A DNA stretch of 64,000 bases from Pictodentalium vernedei (GCA_031216915.1 CM062294.1:387615217-387679216); one strand, 5' to 3'. Positions 34,326-45,102 are shown, numbered from the stretch's first letter. A program made the numbers and translations. The notes: generated by a model not told the origin, from the sequence alone.

Positions 34326-34521
34326 TTAGAATGGCGCCAATTTCGGAACGTCCTTGACACTGCGCATGCGCAGTAGGGGCGAAGTGTGGAGGGCCTTTCA
34401 GGACATGTTTTCTTTAGTTTTAGATGCAAATTTTGGGGATTGGGGGGCAAAATTTGTGTTTGGCCCTATATTTTAAGAGTTAGCACCAGCTATGTCTGGG
34501 TCATTGGTACAGTATAAAAAT
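34326..34521. repeat. DIRS A3 high-coordinate ITR
   Basis: Inverted partner of 27527-27754. It has the variant TTTAGTTTTAGATGC, which is the complement of the low-coordinate variant, and lacks the ATTAAT next to GGCGCC. Confidence 0.88.
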
Positions 34522-34580
34522 ATAAAAAAACAAAATAATTGACACAACAAATTTCGATATCATGTGCACTGCCTAAAGGG
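34522..34580. mobile_element. Right half of the TTAA foldback MITE split by DIRS A3
   Basis: ACACAACAAATTTCGATATC then CTAAAGGGTAAATTA matches the right side of intact copies (for example 15770-15813). Together with 27375-27526 it restores one MITE, with no duplicated target bases that I can see. Confidence 0.7.
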
Positions 34581-34584
34581 TAAA

Positions 34585-34745
34585 TTATTTCATCTATGCT
34601 AGAGGTCCCGAGTTCGATCCTGGACAGGACAACCCACATTGTGTCCTTGGGCAAGGCACTTTATCCCGGTTGCCTACATGGGGGCACAATGACGCCATGA
34701 ACTAAGGTGCACTGCACGTTGATGGTGCACGTCTTCAACCACTGT
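34585..34745 (+). repeat. tRNA-derived SINE
   Basis: GGTCCCGAGTTCGATCCTGG is a B-box-like tRNA promoter half. It is followed by GTCCTTGGGCAAGGCACTTT, the conserved centre found in V-type/Meta-type SINEs of many animals, and GTGCACTGCACGTTGATGGT. It would be transcribed by RNA polymerase III and mobilised by a LINE. The A-box side is weak. Confidence 0.6.
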
Positions 34746-35344
34746 AATCCTGCTTGAGTGGAGCTTGAACAGAGTTAGAATTTTGGGGAGCTGACAGTTG
34801 CTCGTCAAAGCTCAGAGGTTTTCTCCAGGTACTTCGTCTTCCTCCACCCGTAAAACTCTCATGATCAGCCATCGTGCATAAGTATGTGACCTTAAAACAC
34901 GAATAAATAAATTGAGGACTTCCACCCAAGCACTGGTGACTGGGATCTATTTTACCAGTCAACAAGCACTGCTTCATTTTCCATGGTTCTTACATGGGAA
35001 CTAACACCATACAGACCATATTATGTCACAGAGACTGTTATGAAATATATTACAACGACTGCTTTTTTGTATATTGAACTAGAAATATGATAATAACTTC
35101 TCATTTGTTTACCATGACCATTTTGAAAGGCTAATGAATAAAGGGGACATTACGCTGACTGTCAGATTTCTATTGCTTTCTACTGACTGTATACAGTTTA
35201 TACACAGATTGCATGTTATATTTTAAATTCAATGAAATGCTCAGAAATATATAAGAGGCAAGATATATGTGTGTAGACCTACTGACTGCTTGAAGATTCA
35301 ACTTTAAATAGGTTTATATTAATGTCTGATAAAAATAATAAAAC
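34746..35344. other. No gene seen; dispersed repeat at 34905-34995
   Basis: The stretch with AAGCACTGGTGACTGGGATC then ATTTTACCAGTCAACAAGCA matches 38560-38640, probably a SINE or LINE tail. The open frame 34977-34735 on the minus strand lies over this repeat and has no recognisable domain. The rest is AT-rich sequence with no signal. Confidence 0.45.
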
Positions 35345-36718
35345 AAGAGGCCCCAAGGGGTCTTTAATCGCTCACCTGACAAAGTAGTCCAAAGAAGTAT
35401 TTGGGATCAAAATTAGCTAGCCATGGCTAAGGCTTATCAACATTCATAGGAAAGAAGTCATGAAATTATTTATAACTCTGGTGCCATGTCAGATGATTAT
35501 TATCATATGTCTTGCTGACTGGGTTCAATTCTACCAGCTGAAGACAGTACTACCAAACTTCCAAGGAGTTTTATTCCATTGCAGTTTTGAGGGAAGAACA
35601 CCGAGGAATGGATTTGAACAAACTTGAATCTGCCTATTTAAGGATATTGCATTTTGGAGTAAAAAAAATGTTTCCGCCTTATTGACCCCTAGAGGGTATA
35701 GGAGGGGGTGGTGGATTCATACGGGTAAAACTGTTTTTTGCATAATATCAAAAGATTTTTATTGGTGAAACCGAAGATGAATTTTTGAGAATATTCCTCA
35801 TAATGCACTAAGTTAAAATTCGGGCTCCCATAGAGAGCCCCAATATGACCCCAGGGACTCGATTTGAACAAACTTGAATCTGACCACCCTAGAGATGTTG
35901 TATACCAAATATGAAAGAATCCTGCCTGGTGGATCTGAAGAAGAAGATTTTAAAGAATAATCCTCATATTGTACCAAGTTAAAATTCGGGCTCCCATAGG
36001 GAGCCCAAATATGAACCCAGGGTCTCGATTTGAACAAACCTGAATCTGACACCCCTAGAGATGTTGTATACCAAATATGAAAGAATTCTGCCTGGAGGAT
36101 CTGAAGAAGAAGATTTTTAAAGAATAATCCTCATATTGCACTAAGTGAAAATTCGGGCTCCCATAGGGAGCCCAAATATGAACCCAGGGACTCGATTTAT
36201 TTGAACAAACTTGAATCTGACCCCCCTAGAGATGTTGTAAACCAAATATGAAAGAATTCTGCCTGGTGGATCTGAAGAAAAAGATTTTTAAAAAATAATC
36301 CTCATTTTGCACTAAGTTAAAATTCGGGCTCCCATAGGGAACCCAAATATGAACCCAGGGACTCGATTTGAACAAACCTGAATCTGATCCCCCTAGAGAT
36401 GTTGTATACCAAATATGAAAGAGTTCTGCCTGGTGGATCTGAAGAAGAAGATTTGTTTTGATTTTGGAAAAGAAGTTCATGGGTGCTATCAGAGTTATGA
36501 CCACTGTGGTGCCCCCTGTGGGCGTTGCAACTTTATTTGAACAAATTTGAATTGACATATGATAGGGAACATGCACAGCAAAATTTGTTGAATTTGGTCC
36601 AGTAGTTTGTGAGGAGAAGACGATAATGTAAAGTTTACGACGGACGGATGGTCGGACGACGAACAGAAAGTGATTAGTAAAGCTCCCCTTGAGCTTCGCT
36701 CAGGTGAGCTAAAAACTT
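35345..36718 (+). mobile_element. Helentron-like tandem-repeat element (relative of the one at 1-1518)
   Basis: The left end has AACAAGAGGCCCCAAGGGGT then TCGCTCACCTGA. The right end has GACGGACGGATGGTCGGACG and a hairpin AGCTCCCCTTGAG-CTTCG-CTCAGGTGAGCT followed by an A-run. The core has four clear units of 167-171 bp (GGGCTCCCATAG near 35820, 35987, 36153 and 36326). The left-end CTCACCTGA is complementary to the right-end hairpin arm, as expected for Helentron subterminal repeats. The same unit sequence fills 1-1300. Confidence 0.6.
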
Positions 36719-37271
36719 CAAAATACTCCACAAACATAGTTTATGACCACTCACTTCATCCAAGGTACCAGAAAGAGAGGGGTGGGGGACTAATCACCAT
36801 CACCACTACCCTGAGGCTAAGGAGCTAAACAATCAGTGGGGGTGATTTTTAAAGCTATATATTGTTCCCTGAGTGGAACAATGTGCCATGCTTTAGCATT
36901 GCAGATTGCTCCTTGTTCCTCTCAAGGGATGATATATAATGTCAATACCATTGAGTGTCACATTACAATTTATGATACATGGTAAAGTCTTGGTCTTAAC
37001 TCATACCCAGAGTCGAGTGTCCTTTTTATGCCTCTCTTGCCTTTGCTTCTGGCACTCTTAACTGGGCCAAGCTCAACAAGATTTGTTCCAGTGGGGTGCA
37101 GGGGGGGGGGGGGGGGGGGTGATGGCCTGTTGCTGAGGCAAAAATTTCAAACAATAACAAAACATGAGAATTATTTTGTTAATAGCAATGGGTGAATCTT
37201 GTTATTACATAAAATAAAGGGTTAAATAAATACAAGAAGCAGAAAATCATTTTTGTTCAAATCATACATAC
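36719..37271. other. Intronic spacer with a poly-G tract
   Basis: No open frame is supported. A G-run lies at about 37100-37119. A purine/pyrimidine-skewed part, GAACAATGTGCCATG near 36886, has no recognised function. It lies directly downstream (minus-strand sense) of the LDLa exon, so it should be intron. Confidence 0.45.
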
Positions 37272-37388
37272 CACAGTTCTTTTCATCTGATCCACCACTA
37301 CAATCAAAATCTCCATCACATTTCCATTGTTCAGGTATACAGAAATTATTTTCAGTGCATTGCATGTATCCCAAACCACACGTCTTAT
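37272..37388 (-). CDS. LDL-receptor class A domain exon (partial gene)
   Basis: This 117-bp exon encodes one LDLa module. The cysteines fall as [27 protein letters not shown] then SGGSDEKNC, with the acidic calcium-binding cluster D..D....SDE intact. The acceptor is TTTTTTCAG before 37388 and the donor is G|GTATGT after 37272, both phase 1. A 39-codon symmetrical phase 1-1 exon is the classic shuffling unit of LDL-receptor-like proteins. Such modules bind ligands outside the cell and need calcium and three disulphides. The next exon upstream in sense is probably 53028-53144, with the same length and phase. Whole-protein identity cannot be told. Confidence 0.85.
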
Positions 37389-37445
37389 CTGAAAAATTTT
37401 GTAATCTTATTTACCACCAGACCTGACTCGGTTTCTGATCATTAA

Positions 37446-37694
37446 ACCTTTACCCAACACACACAATGTCAAAATTTGCTATTTGAAATTTTATATTTTA
37501 TTTTTTGTTTTACAAAATAACAGCAAAACCATATCATGAGACCATTCATTGCAATGAGATCAACAAGCTTGTTTCGATGAGGGGGTTACATGATATGGTT
37601 TTGTCAAATTTTTTTTTTAAAAGACAGTTTGTTTTTTTTACGTCTCGATTTGTAAAGTATGAGGGTATACGTTTTTGATTTGTTATATAAATGG
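37446..37694. mobile_element. Foldback MITE, degenerate right end
   Basis: TTAA at 37442-37445 then ACCTTTACCCAAC, central stem CCATATCATGAGACC with GGTTACATGATATGG, and TTAA at 37695-37698. The right terminal GGGTAAAGG is eroded to TATAAATGG. Confidence 0.7.
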
Positions 37695-37698
37695 TTAA

Positions 37699-38539
37699 AC
37701 TAAAACTTCAAAGTGGTAAAGCATGATAGTTTAATAACATTGTAGAAATAATCCCAGGTGTACAAAGTTCCATTTTAGTTTAAAACATGAACCCTGGCCT
37801 CTGGTCATCTGTTTAACTGGTAGAGTGCTAAATTATTTTTCAAAGGTGATTTGTAACAAGCATATTTTTTGTTTTAAAGATACCATATCACCAACAAAGG
37901 AAGCCTTAATTTAGGAACATTTTGTTCGTAAATAATTGTTTGGTAATATGTTATTAATTATATAATTGTAACAAAACAATTTTATATGAATATTTTCTTG
38001 ATGCTGCATAGCAGACAATAAGCTAGATGCTCTATATAAAAGGTTAAGTGGGAAGATAATAGAGCTCATGATGTTAATTGGTTGGTGCTAGATTACTCTT
38101 TTAGGTCAAAATCTGTTCATGAAAATTATTTTGTTATAATATATTGGTGCCAAAAATTGTAACAAAATAATTCCACTTAAACAAAGCATTTTTGCTTCCA
38201 ACTGAACAGAAAACACATTATCAGAATGTAAAGGTATTTAATCTGCTGCCCTCACTTTTTGGCAGAGCCAAATTTGGGCTCCAGCACCCAGCCAATTAAG
38301 GTATGTAATGCTTTAACTCCCTACACTCTGATGTCAAAATAACAGAATTTCAACAGGTGACTTTTTCCCATAATTCAACCTGGAATTTAACCAACTCAGT
38401 CTTGATTGACCGAGTCCATTTTATTTATTTATTTATTTATTGGTGTTCAAGGTCACTTTCAGCAACTTTGGATATCTCATGACTACAACATGGAAATTAA
38501 GTCAAGTTTCACCAATCCTTTACACCCATGCTTACCACT
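37699..38539. other. No gene seen; short (TTTA)n run
   Basis: AT-rich intron-like sequence with a TTTATTTA microsatellite at about 38419-38442. ACTGGTAGAGTGCTAAATTA near 37816 matches 16374, an old repeat. No coding signal is present. Confidence 0.45.
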
Positions 38540-38690
38540 TTAGAGGACTTTCACCTCAGGCACTGGTTCTGGGTCCTATTTTACCAGTAAAACAGAACTT
38601 GTTTACTGCAGTAAACAAGCACTGCTCCACTTCCCAGGGTTCCCACGGAGAGCTCACTTATTCATTTCTGACAAAGTACCAGTGAAAATT
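38540..38690. repeat. Dispersed repeat, probable SINE tail
   Basis: TCAGGCACTGGTTCTGGGTC then CTATTTTACCAGTAAAACAG and CAAGCACTGCTCCACTTCCC matches 34905-34995. It is followed by a TTCAATTAACCAGAGTATTC part that resembles 27040. Class uncertain. Confidence 0.5.
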
Positions 38691-38908
38691 GTTCAATTAA
38701 CCAGAGTATTCAATAAACTGGGATTTGATCACTTTCCTGTATTCCAGAGATGAACTAAGCATTAATTCTCTTTAATCTTGTTTGTGGAGCTCTTGTTAAA
38801 CAGGATATGATAGATGAAATACCTGTAATGGATGTAATGAAGCCAAATAGGTCCATAAACATTATTATCTGGGTAATTTTTCAACATATTACAATTTTTT
38901 TTATTTAA

Positions 38909-39212
38909 TTACGCCTTTACTCAATAAACACAATATCAAAATTTGTTATTTTAATTATAGTTTTTCCAAACTATTAAAAAATGTCAACAAAATCATATCA
39001 TGTGATCCCTTATTGGAATGAGCTCAATAAGCTTGTTCCCTTGAGATGTCACATGATGTGTTTTTAACATTTAAAAATTTGTTATTATGTGATCTTCATT
39101 GGAATGAGCTCAACAAGCTTGAGGTGTCACATGCTATGGTTTTAACAATATTTATTTTTCCATTGCTCCATTTGTAAATTACATGGATCCGGAAGATTCG
39201 TTAGGTAAAGGT
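38909..39212. mobile_element. Foldback MITE with partly duplicated centre
   Basis: TTAA at 38905-38908 starts it and GGTAAAGG ends it near 39212. The central GGAATGAGCTCAATAAGCTTG stem segment is present twice (about 39016-39036 and 39100-39120), so it is about 60 bp longer than other family members. Confidence 0.6.
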
Positions 39213-39536
39213 TTACTCTATAATGCAAAATGGACAAAATACATCAAAGACAATTTTTTCCCCAAAATGTACCGACCTCACAGGTTGAGATAATTTGAGT
39301 AATTCTTGACATTTTAATAACAAAGCACAATCCCAAACCCTCCGTGATCCTCAATCTGAATCAAGGTCTCAGACCACAACAAAAAGAGGTATCGAGAGGA
39401 TAAATGGCCCACTGTATGGGATAGCATCATCAAATTTCCCCTCTGAGGACCTGATTCTGCAAATGACAGATTGCTTATTTCCAGTTTTGCATGTATCACA
39501 AGATCATGGTAGCGGTATGTAAACATGGCACATGTA
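39213..39536. other. No gene seen
   Basis: Spacer between a MITE and the hAT element. No domain is recognised in its short open frames. It includes ATCATCAAATTTCCCCTCTG with no known match. Confidence 0.4.
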
Positions 39537-40195
39537 TCAGGTCCGTCGGAACGAAATTTATATTGGGGGGCTGAGATTTGCTAATTTGGGTGAACTTGCT
39601 GATACTAAAGGGGTATGGGGTATCCAGATTTTTGCACATTTGACTAAAAATGAGCTGAAGTTTGTTTGCTCTGTAACAGGAGGAGGTAGTTTTCTACCCA
39701 TTGTCGACACAACAGCACGTTATAATACTGAGTAAAGCTGTATGATTCCAAGTTACAATGTCATCGAATGCAAGCTGATGCAACACAGTGGAATTCCCAA
39801 TGCAGTTATTTGGGCCCCAAGGGATAAGCTTTTACGCCAACAAAAAACGTACGTTGTGTGACTGTATGAGTCTAGTTACGACTGATTTGACAGTGCTTAC
39901 TGCGCTCTGCCAATCAAAATATAAATTGTTGAATATTTGACTACTCCAGGGGAGATAACCATGGATAAACATGGATCAAGAGGTGAGTAAAACCGACATC
40001 AGAGTGAAGTGGGTTAATTTCTCCCATGCAAATACAGTGGTTTACTGTGATACTTCACTGTAAATAATTCTGGTAACAGGTTCCATTTTGCATGTATATG
40101 GAACCAAATATCCTTCTATCCAACTCTCATCTCTCTATATCTCTCTACCGTCATATATTATTTAACCCATTCCTATATCTGTTTGTCTATGATTA

Positions 40196-40234
40196 ACTCT
40201 CCTCTCTCTCTCTCTCTTTCTCTCTCTCTCTAAA
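40196..40234. repeat. CT microsatellite
   Basis: A run of CTCTCTC interrupted by single bases, just outside the 3' end of the transposase. Confidence 0.8.
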
Positions 40235-40414
40235 GACGAAGATATGGGTAGGTGAAGATATTTGGTGCCATATACTTGACAAATTAAATCTAAAATTACA
40301 ATCTCGGTCGTCTACTAAAAATAGACAGATTAGGTTAAGCATCGTAGTTAATTGAATTTATTAGATTTTGATATCTTATTTTCACTGTGCTTATGTACGT
40401 AATGTTTTAACAGC

Positions 40415-42697
40415 TTATGTGGCATCTCGAGCAGTAAACTGTCCAAATGTCTGCTTTCTACCTTCCACTCTTTCAACGAACTCGTTTGCGACATCAATCA
40501 AGCTTGTTTTATCAACTCTTTCGTTATGTATATGTAGCACCATTAAGTGGTTCATTCTGTTGTCGGTTGTCGTTGACCTTAGGTATGTTTTCACTCTTTT
40601 CATGGCAGAGAAAGACCTCTCGCTGATGGCATTTGTCGCAGGCATGACCAGGAGTATCTTTGCAACTTTAATCACTTCAGATATTGCAAGTTTTCTTGAA
40701 ATAGTCAAGTTTCCGAAGCAATCAAATGAAATCATGGATAGTGAATTGTGTCGATTCAAATTGCAAAGCTGTCGCAGTTGGTAGTAAAAGAGGAAGCTGT
40801 GCTTCAAGTCTGTATTTGTCAATATCACTACCATAGGTGACACAAATCTCACTCAGCTCATTTTCCCAGCACTGACCTTTGATTGCTTTGAGGAACATTT
40901 CCTGTAAAGAGAGGTACTTTCTAAAGTATGGCTGTTCAAACCTCTCTTTGATACAATTGATCGCTGTATCTAGTGCTTGGAAGTAGATATGTCGATAGTG
41001 ATCTTTTGGAGTTGAAGGGAAGTGGTATGTTTTGTCACTGCCATCGTCAAGCCTTCTTGGAAGTCTTCTTTTGCGAGGTAGTTTGGGATCATCACTTTTG
41101 AGTTCTTCCTTTCTTCTCAACACGCGCTCCGAGAACAGATAAGAACCATCGTTGCGATTTTTTGAGAGTGTTTTAATGACATCTTGGGCGATTGCGTTGC
41201 CCTCAGCAGCTGACATCTTGGGGTCTTGCAAAGTTCTACTTAGGTTATCAGTTTGCTTTAGCAAGAGTATTCCGAGAGAACATCCAAACACAAAATCGAA
41301 TGTCGGCATATGTGCCTGAACACCTCGAATTCTTGCCTTTATATCAGTGTCGTGGAGTGTTTCAATAGACCAGTCCCAGAGATCCATCAACAGGACATAA
41401 TTGTTTAAAATCGAGTCAAGTGCTTCCCCACGAACGGTCCATCTGGTTGGGCAAAAGATGTGGATTCCCTTTGAATCATTTTTTGATTGCTTTTTCATTT
41501 CAATTAGCTGCGTATTCCGTTTTTGGGGATTTCTTAACCAGCTTGCATATCTTGTATGCAACTTCAAAAACTCCTTTCAAGCACTCAACTGATTTGATTG
41601 AATCTCCAACAGCCAGATTTAAAGCATGTCTGTAACAGTGGGTATAGACATTTACTATTAATTGATTTAATTTGGGTGGCGACGCCAGTCTTTGCCCCTG
41701 CTATGGCTGCAGCGCCATCATAGCATTGGCCCCATGCATCTTCGAGTTTCAGATTCATCCTTTACAAAATATCCTAAATGATGAAAACAATCTGATTGAC
41801 ACCTGCGTCCTGCAGAGGATGCAGACCAATAAAATCTTCGTGAATAATGAGATCATCATCAACCAATCGGATACAAAAAACAAGCTGCTCCCTGTTGGAG
41901 ACATCGGCACTTTCGTCAGCCATTATTGTATAGATCACAGCATTTCTTATGCTTTGAGCCATTTCCTGAAGTACCCGCAGGGCCATGATCTCCAACATTT
42001 CATTTTGGATATCTGATGAAATGAATTTGGATGTCTTTTTATGCAGCCAGTCAACAATTGAGGGATCTTCGTCACATCTGAACTTTATCAGTTGATAGAA
42101 GTGAGAATCTGCCTCACTTTTCTCTGTAGCTTTCCAGTCTCCTTGCAGAGGAAGAGCTTGCCTTGCCAGATAACGGATGTTTCCCAGTATTTTGAGCAGA
42201 ATTTTGCTATTGTTGCATTTCTCTAGAGCGTGTTTGGTGGACATAATCTCACCGACGTCCCGTTTCACTGTAGAGGGAAAATCATACAATCTCGCTGCAG
42301 CTTCATTGTGGCATTCTGACAATTCATGTTTATGCAGCCCTTTGTTTTTAGCCAAAGCCTTCTTCCAATTTTGAAAGCCTGTCTCGATGAAAGCAGTCTC
42401 ACCTTTAGTGGACCAGATCATGTTATGTTGGAGTGCTTTAATGCAGGTAAAGCAGAATGCCAAGTCACTATCTGCATCATAGTGCAACCACTTGAATTTA
42501 TCAAACCACGAGGGTTGGAAGCACCTTTTGAAATTTTGTTTCCTAAAAGTTCGCGTTGGGAACTGATAATTGCATGGCTGCTTCAGCTCTGTCAACAACT
42601 TGATTTTGACACTTGGGTTTTTTACTACAACGTTAGTTATTGGTTCAGAAGAATGTGACCGAGTTACTTCTGCCTCATTGCTAGTCGATGGCTTAGA
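40415..42697 (-). pseudogene. hAT transposase (TTF zinc finger/DUF4371 type), main part
   Basis: A 5' part (42697-41774) has a TTF-type zinc-binding region (FQPSWFDKFKWLHYDADSDL then AFCFTCIKA and HNEAA) and the DUF4371-like catalytic start ADESADVSNREQLVFCIR. A middle block GQCYDGAAAIAGAKTGVATQ lies at about 41727-41668. The central part is 41567-40722. The hAT dimerisation C-terminus VMPATNAISERSFSAMKRVK then TYLRS lies at 40640-40560. Two in-frame stops near 41772-41760 and at least two frameshifts (near 41640 and 40800) break it. The family usually has 600-800 residues, and summed parts agree. It would catalyse cut-and-paste transposition. The N-terminus is displaced to 44231-44068 by the LINE. 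Confidence 0.8.
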
Positions 42698-44067
42698 AAA
42701 AGAATAATAATATACACATTTATATAGTGCCAAAATTATTGTTCTGAAGATATAGAACCATATTCTAAGGCACTGTACATGTTACTGCGCTTGTGCAAAT
42801 ATACAAACAGAATATATACAGTATCTTACAGTCCAGAACATCACTTATAGGCTTTTTGAAACAGATATGTTTTGAGATCTTTCTTGAAAAGGTTGACATT
42901 TGACAGTCTTTCAGGTGTTCTTGTAAATTGTTCCACAAGTGAGGGCCAGCAAATGAGAATGACCTATCTCCAAATGTCTTACACCTATGTTTTGGAACAT
43001 GTAGCAGCATTTTACCATCGGACCTCAGGTTGTATTGACACACAATCTTGGTATTAAGGAGTTCTTCTAAGTAGGCTGGTGACATATTGTTTTGTGTCTT
43101 AAAAACTAATAATAAAGTTTTGAAAATTATTCTGTACTTGACTGACAGCCAGTGCATATCCCCCAGAACAGGAGTGATGTGTTGAGATCGTGATACCCTA
43201 CATACCCCTCGGGCTGATGCATTTAGTACCATCTGCATGTGAGAGTACTGATATTGTGGAAGGTTGAACAGTAAGGCATTACAATAATCCAAATGTGAAG
43301 TTACAAAGGCATGAACTAGGGTTCTTGTTGTGTCTTTGGTGAGGAACTGTCTTATCTGTTTAACTTTGTAGAGACCTCTGAAAGCCTTATTGCACATATT
43401 TGTAACATGTCTGTCCATAGACATGGTAGAGTCGAAAAAAGCACCAAGATTACGTACACTGTTACTTGCACTGATGGCGGAATCTCCTATCTTCACTGAA
43501 TTGATGTCAACTTTAGTGAGTTATTGTCGTGAACCAATTATTAGGAATTCAGTCTTATCATCATTTATCATTAATTTGTTTGAAACCATCCATGTGCAAA
43601 TGTCCAAAATACAGGATTCAGTAGTTTCTAGAGCTTTAGTTTGATCCTTGATTGATGGTTGAAAAGAGAAATAGACTTGTGTGTCATCACCATAACCATG
43701 GACGTCAGGCAGGTGAGATTCAATGACGGTGAACATTTTTGAAAAATAGAATAGAAACAGAACAGGACCAAGGCAACTGCCCTGTGGGACTCCACATTCA
43801 AGATGGAAGTCTTTTGACAGATTACCGTTTAATGATACATGCTGCTGTCTATTCTTGAGGTATGATGATAGCCAGCTAGCAGCAACACCATTAAGTCCAA
43901 AATCAGAATTCACTGTCTCTAGCAGAGTTTTATGACAAACCGTGTCAAAATCAGCACTAAGGTCTAAAAGAACAAGCAATGTTAGTTACCCTTCCAGACT
44001 CCATATTAAGAAGGATGACATTCTGAACCTTGAGTAATGCCGTTTCAGTCGAGTGAAATTTTCTGAA
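42697..44067 (-). mobile_element. 5'-truncated L2/CR1-type LINE
   Basis: RT starts inside the finger region with FHSTETALLKVQNVI (about 44055-44010), then LLDLSADFDTVCHKTLL, GVPQGSCLGPVLF and YGDDTQVYF (usual form YADDTQ). The family C-terminal part is LNASARGVCRVSRSQHITPV, LHWLSVKYRI-type and DRSFSFAGPHLWN. Only one stop (at about 43522) and one early frameshift break it. The 3' end carries GGCACTATATAAATGTGTAT then ATTATTATT, a tail seen in L2-like elements. It inserted in the hAT transposase coding region. 5' truncation is normal for LINEs. Confidence 0.8.
42765..43979 (-). pseudogene. L2/CR1-type LINE ORF2, RT and C-terminal part
   Basis: Two open stretches (43979-43521 and 43496-42765) are in the same frame and separated by a single TAA after FLIIGSRQ. 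RT motifs A (LSADFDTV), B (GVPQGSCLGP) and C (GYGDDTQ) are present. The alanine to glycine change before DD in motif C is unusual. The endonuclease and ORF1 are absent through truncation. It acts by target-primed reverse transcription. Confidence 0.8.
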
Positions 44068-44231
44068 TGCGACGGGGTTACTTCTACCTCGGTACTCTCT
44101 GCACTAGCCACTCCCTGTCCAGGGCTTACATTATGTGTACTTTCTTGAAGCTCATTTCTGGCTTGTTTTGTAAACCATTTTGTAATCTTTGCCTCTGTGG
44201 GTGTCGATTGATTTGAACCCCTTTTAGACAT
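44068..44231 (-). pseudogene. hAT transposase, N-terminal fragment cut off by the LINE
   Basis: It starts at the ATG at 44231 and reads MSKRGSNQSTPTEAKITKWF with a Ser/Thr-rich, poorly ordered tail ending at TEVEVTPSHS. After this the frame runs into LINE sequence. The part beyond the LINE starts with NEAEVTRSHS, a near repeat of the same residues, so the flanks may be a target duplication. A hairpin lies about 110 bp upstream. Confidence 0.65.
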
Positions 44232-44341
44232 ATTTGAAATGGCTGTGGCAGTTAGTAAATAACAAAAAAACTGAATACAGAATCAGACACAACAGACACC
44301 CAGCCCCAGATTGACTGAGAACTTTGAAAACAAGGCTTTTA

Positions 44342-44425
44342 CATTTCACACACGCAGAATTGCCGAACATCAAAGACGCCTGTTTCCAAAACAGGCGTCT
44401 TTGATGATCGACAATTCTGCGTGTC
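44342..44425. repeat. Strong hairpin upstream of the hAT transposase start
   Basis: GAACATCAAAGACGCCTGTTT and AACAGGCGTCTTTGATGATC pair with a 4-nt loop. Outer CACGCAGAATTG and CAATTCTGCGTG extend the stem past a small bulge, giving about 35 paired bases. It may be a nested foldback or a transposase-binding structure. Confidence 0.8.
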
Positions 44426-44755
44426 AGTTTCCTGTCACTGCCGTGAGAAGACAAAATTTATGTATAGCAATCTTTAGAAGTTTAGCGCTTGTAAATTTCT
44501 GTGGGAAGGGAGTGTCGATTTCATTTACCCATCATTTGTAATTATCATATGCAGGTGCACATTATACATTGAGTGATATGTTCATAATTCTAACCTGAAT
44601 TAAATAACGTAATGTCCAGTTTTATTCAAATTAGACTTAGTTGTGGATATTTAACATTGGTTGCTCCCAGCATGGATAAACTAACGACGAGATATGAGCA
44701 AATTATTGGGGGGGGGGCAGAAGCCCCCCCTCCCCCCGGTTCCGACGGGACGGTC

Positions 44756-44960
44756 TATCAAATTTCTGTGAAAGAATCAATATTTGATTGTGACACCTTA
44801 AATTCTCGAAAGCTGTGATGTACTCGCACATGACACTATATATATATATATGTGACACTATAACATGCACATTTTTTCTGGAGTAGAACACAGAGAAATA
44901 AATAATAGTGGCAATTGTTTGATACAAATAAATCTTTCATATTCATAACCTGCCTTTTTT
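44756..44960. other. Spacer with (TA)n
   Basis: No gene is seen. A short TATATATATATA run is at about 44837-44850, followed by a repeated TGACACTATA. Confidence 0.45.
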
Positions 44961-44964
44961 TTAA

Positions 44965-45102
44965 CTCTGTACCCAACATGAATAGCATGTGTTCATTTTA
45001 TAACTCAAAAACATAGCCTATGACCCTCATTGGAACAAGCTTGATGAGCTTGTTCCAATAAGGGGTCACAGGCTATGTTTTTGAGGCAAAAATAACAAAA
45101 TG
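44965..45102. mobile_element. Short foldback MITE, TTAA-flanked
   Basis: TTAA at 44961-44964 and 45103-45106. The CTCTGTACCCAACATG left end and a central stem AGCCTATGACCC with GGGTCACAGGCT are present. The right terminal part is deleted. Confidence 0.7.

Larger units (their letters stand above)
27527..34521 (-). mobile_element. DIRS family A copy A3
   Basis: A copy of 6995 bp with both ITRs, ICR, YR, RNase H and gag-like region. Compared with A4 and A5 it has an extra partial gag unit at about 32405-32640 and small deletions near 31649 and 32097. It shares diagnostic differences with A5, including AAAACTAAAGAAAAC in one ITR and its complement in the other. It was inserted into a foldback MITE without target duplication. 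Confidence 0.88.
39537..44755 (-). mobile_element. Decayed hAT transposon containing an L2-type LINE
   Basis: The inner sequence encodes a hAT transposase of the TTF-zinc-finger type on the minus strand. The proposed ends are CAGGTCCGTCGGAACG then GGGGGGCTGAG at 39537 and, inverted, CCGTCCCGTCGGAACC then GGGGGGAGG at 44755. G-runs next to such ends are common in hAT elements. No convincing 8-bp target duplication was found, so the ends are approximate. The LINE occupies about 42697-44067. Confidence 0.6.

Noticed and set aside
34600-34640. Possible tRNA gene
   Set aside because: Only a B-box-like part is clear and no cloverleaf can be built. The SINE core that follows explains it.
40415-44231. 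A single-copy host gene with zinc finger
   Set aside because: Stops, frameshifts, a LINE insertion and hAT-type motifs at both protein ends show a dead transposon, although domesticated relatives exist in animals.
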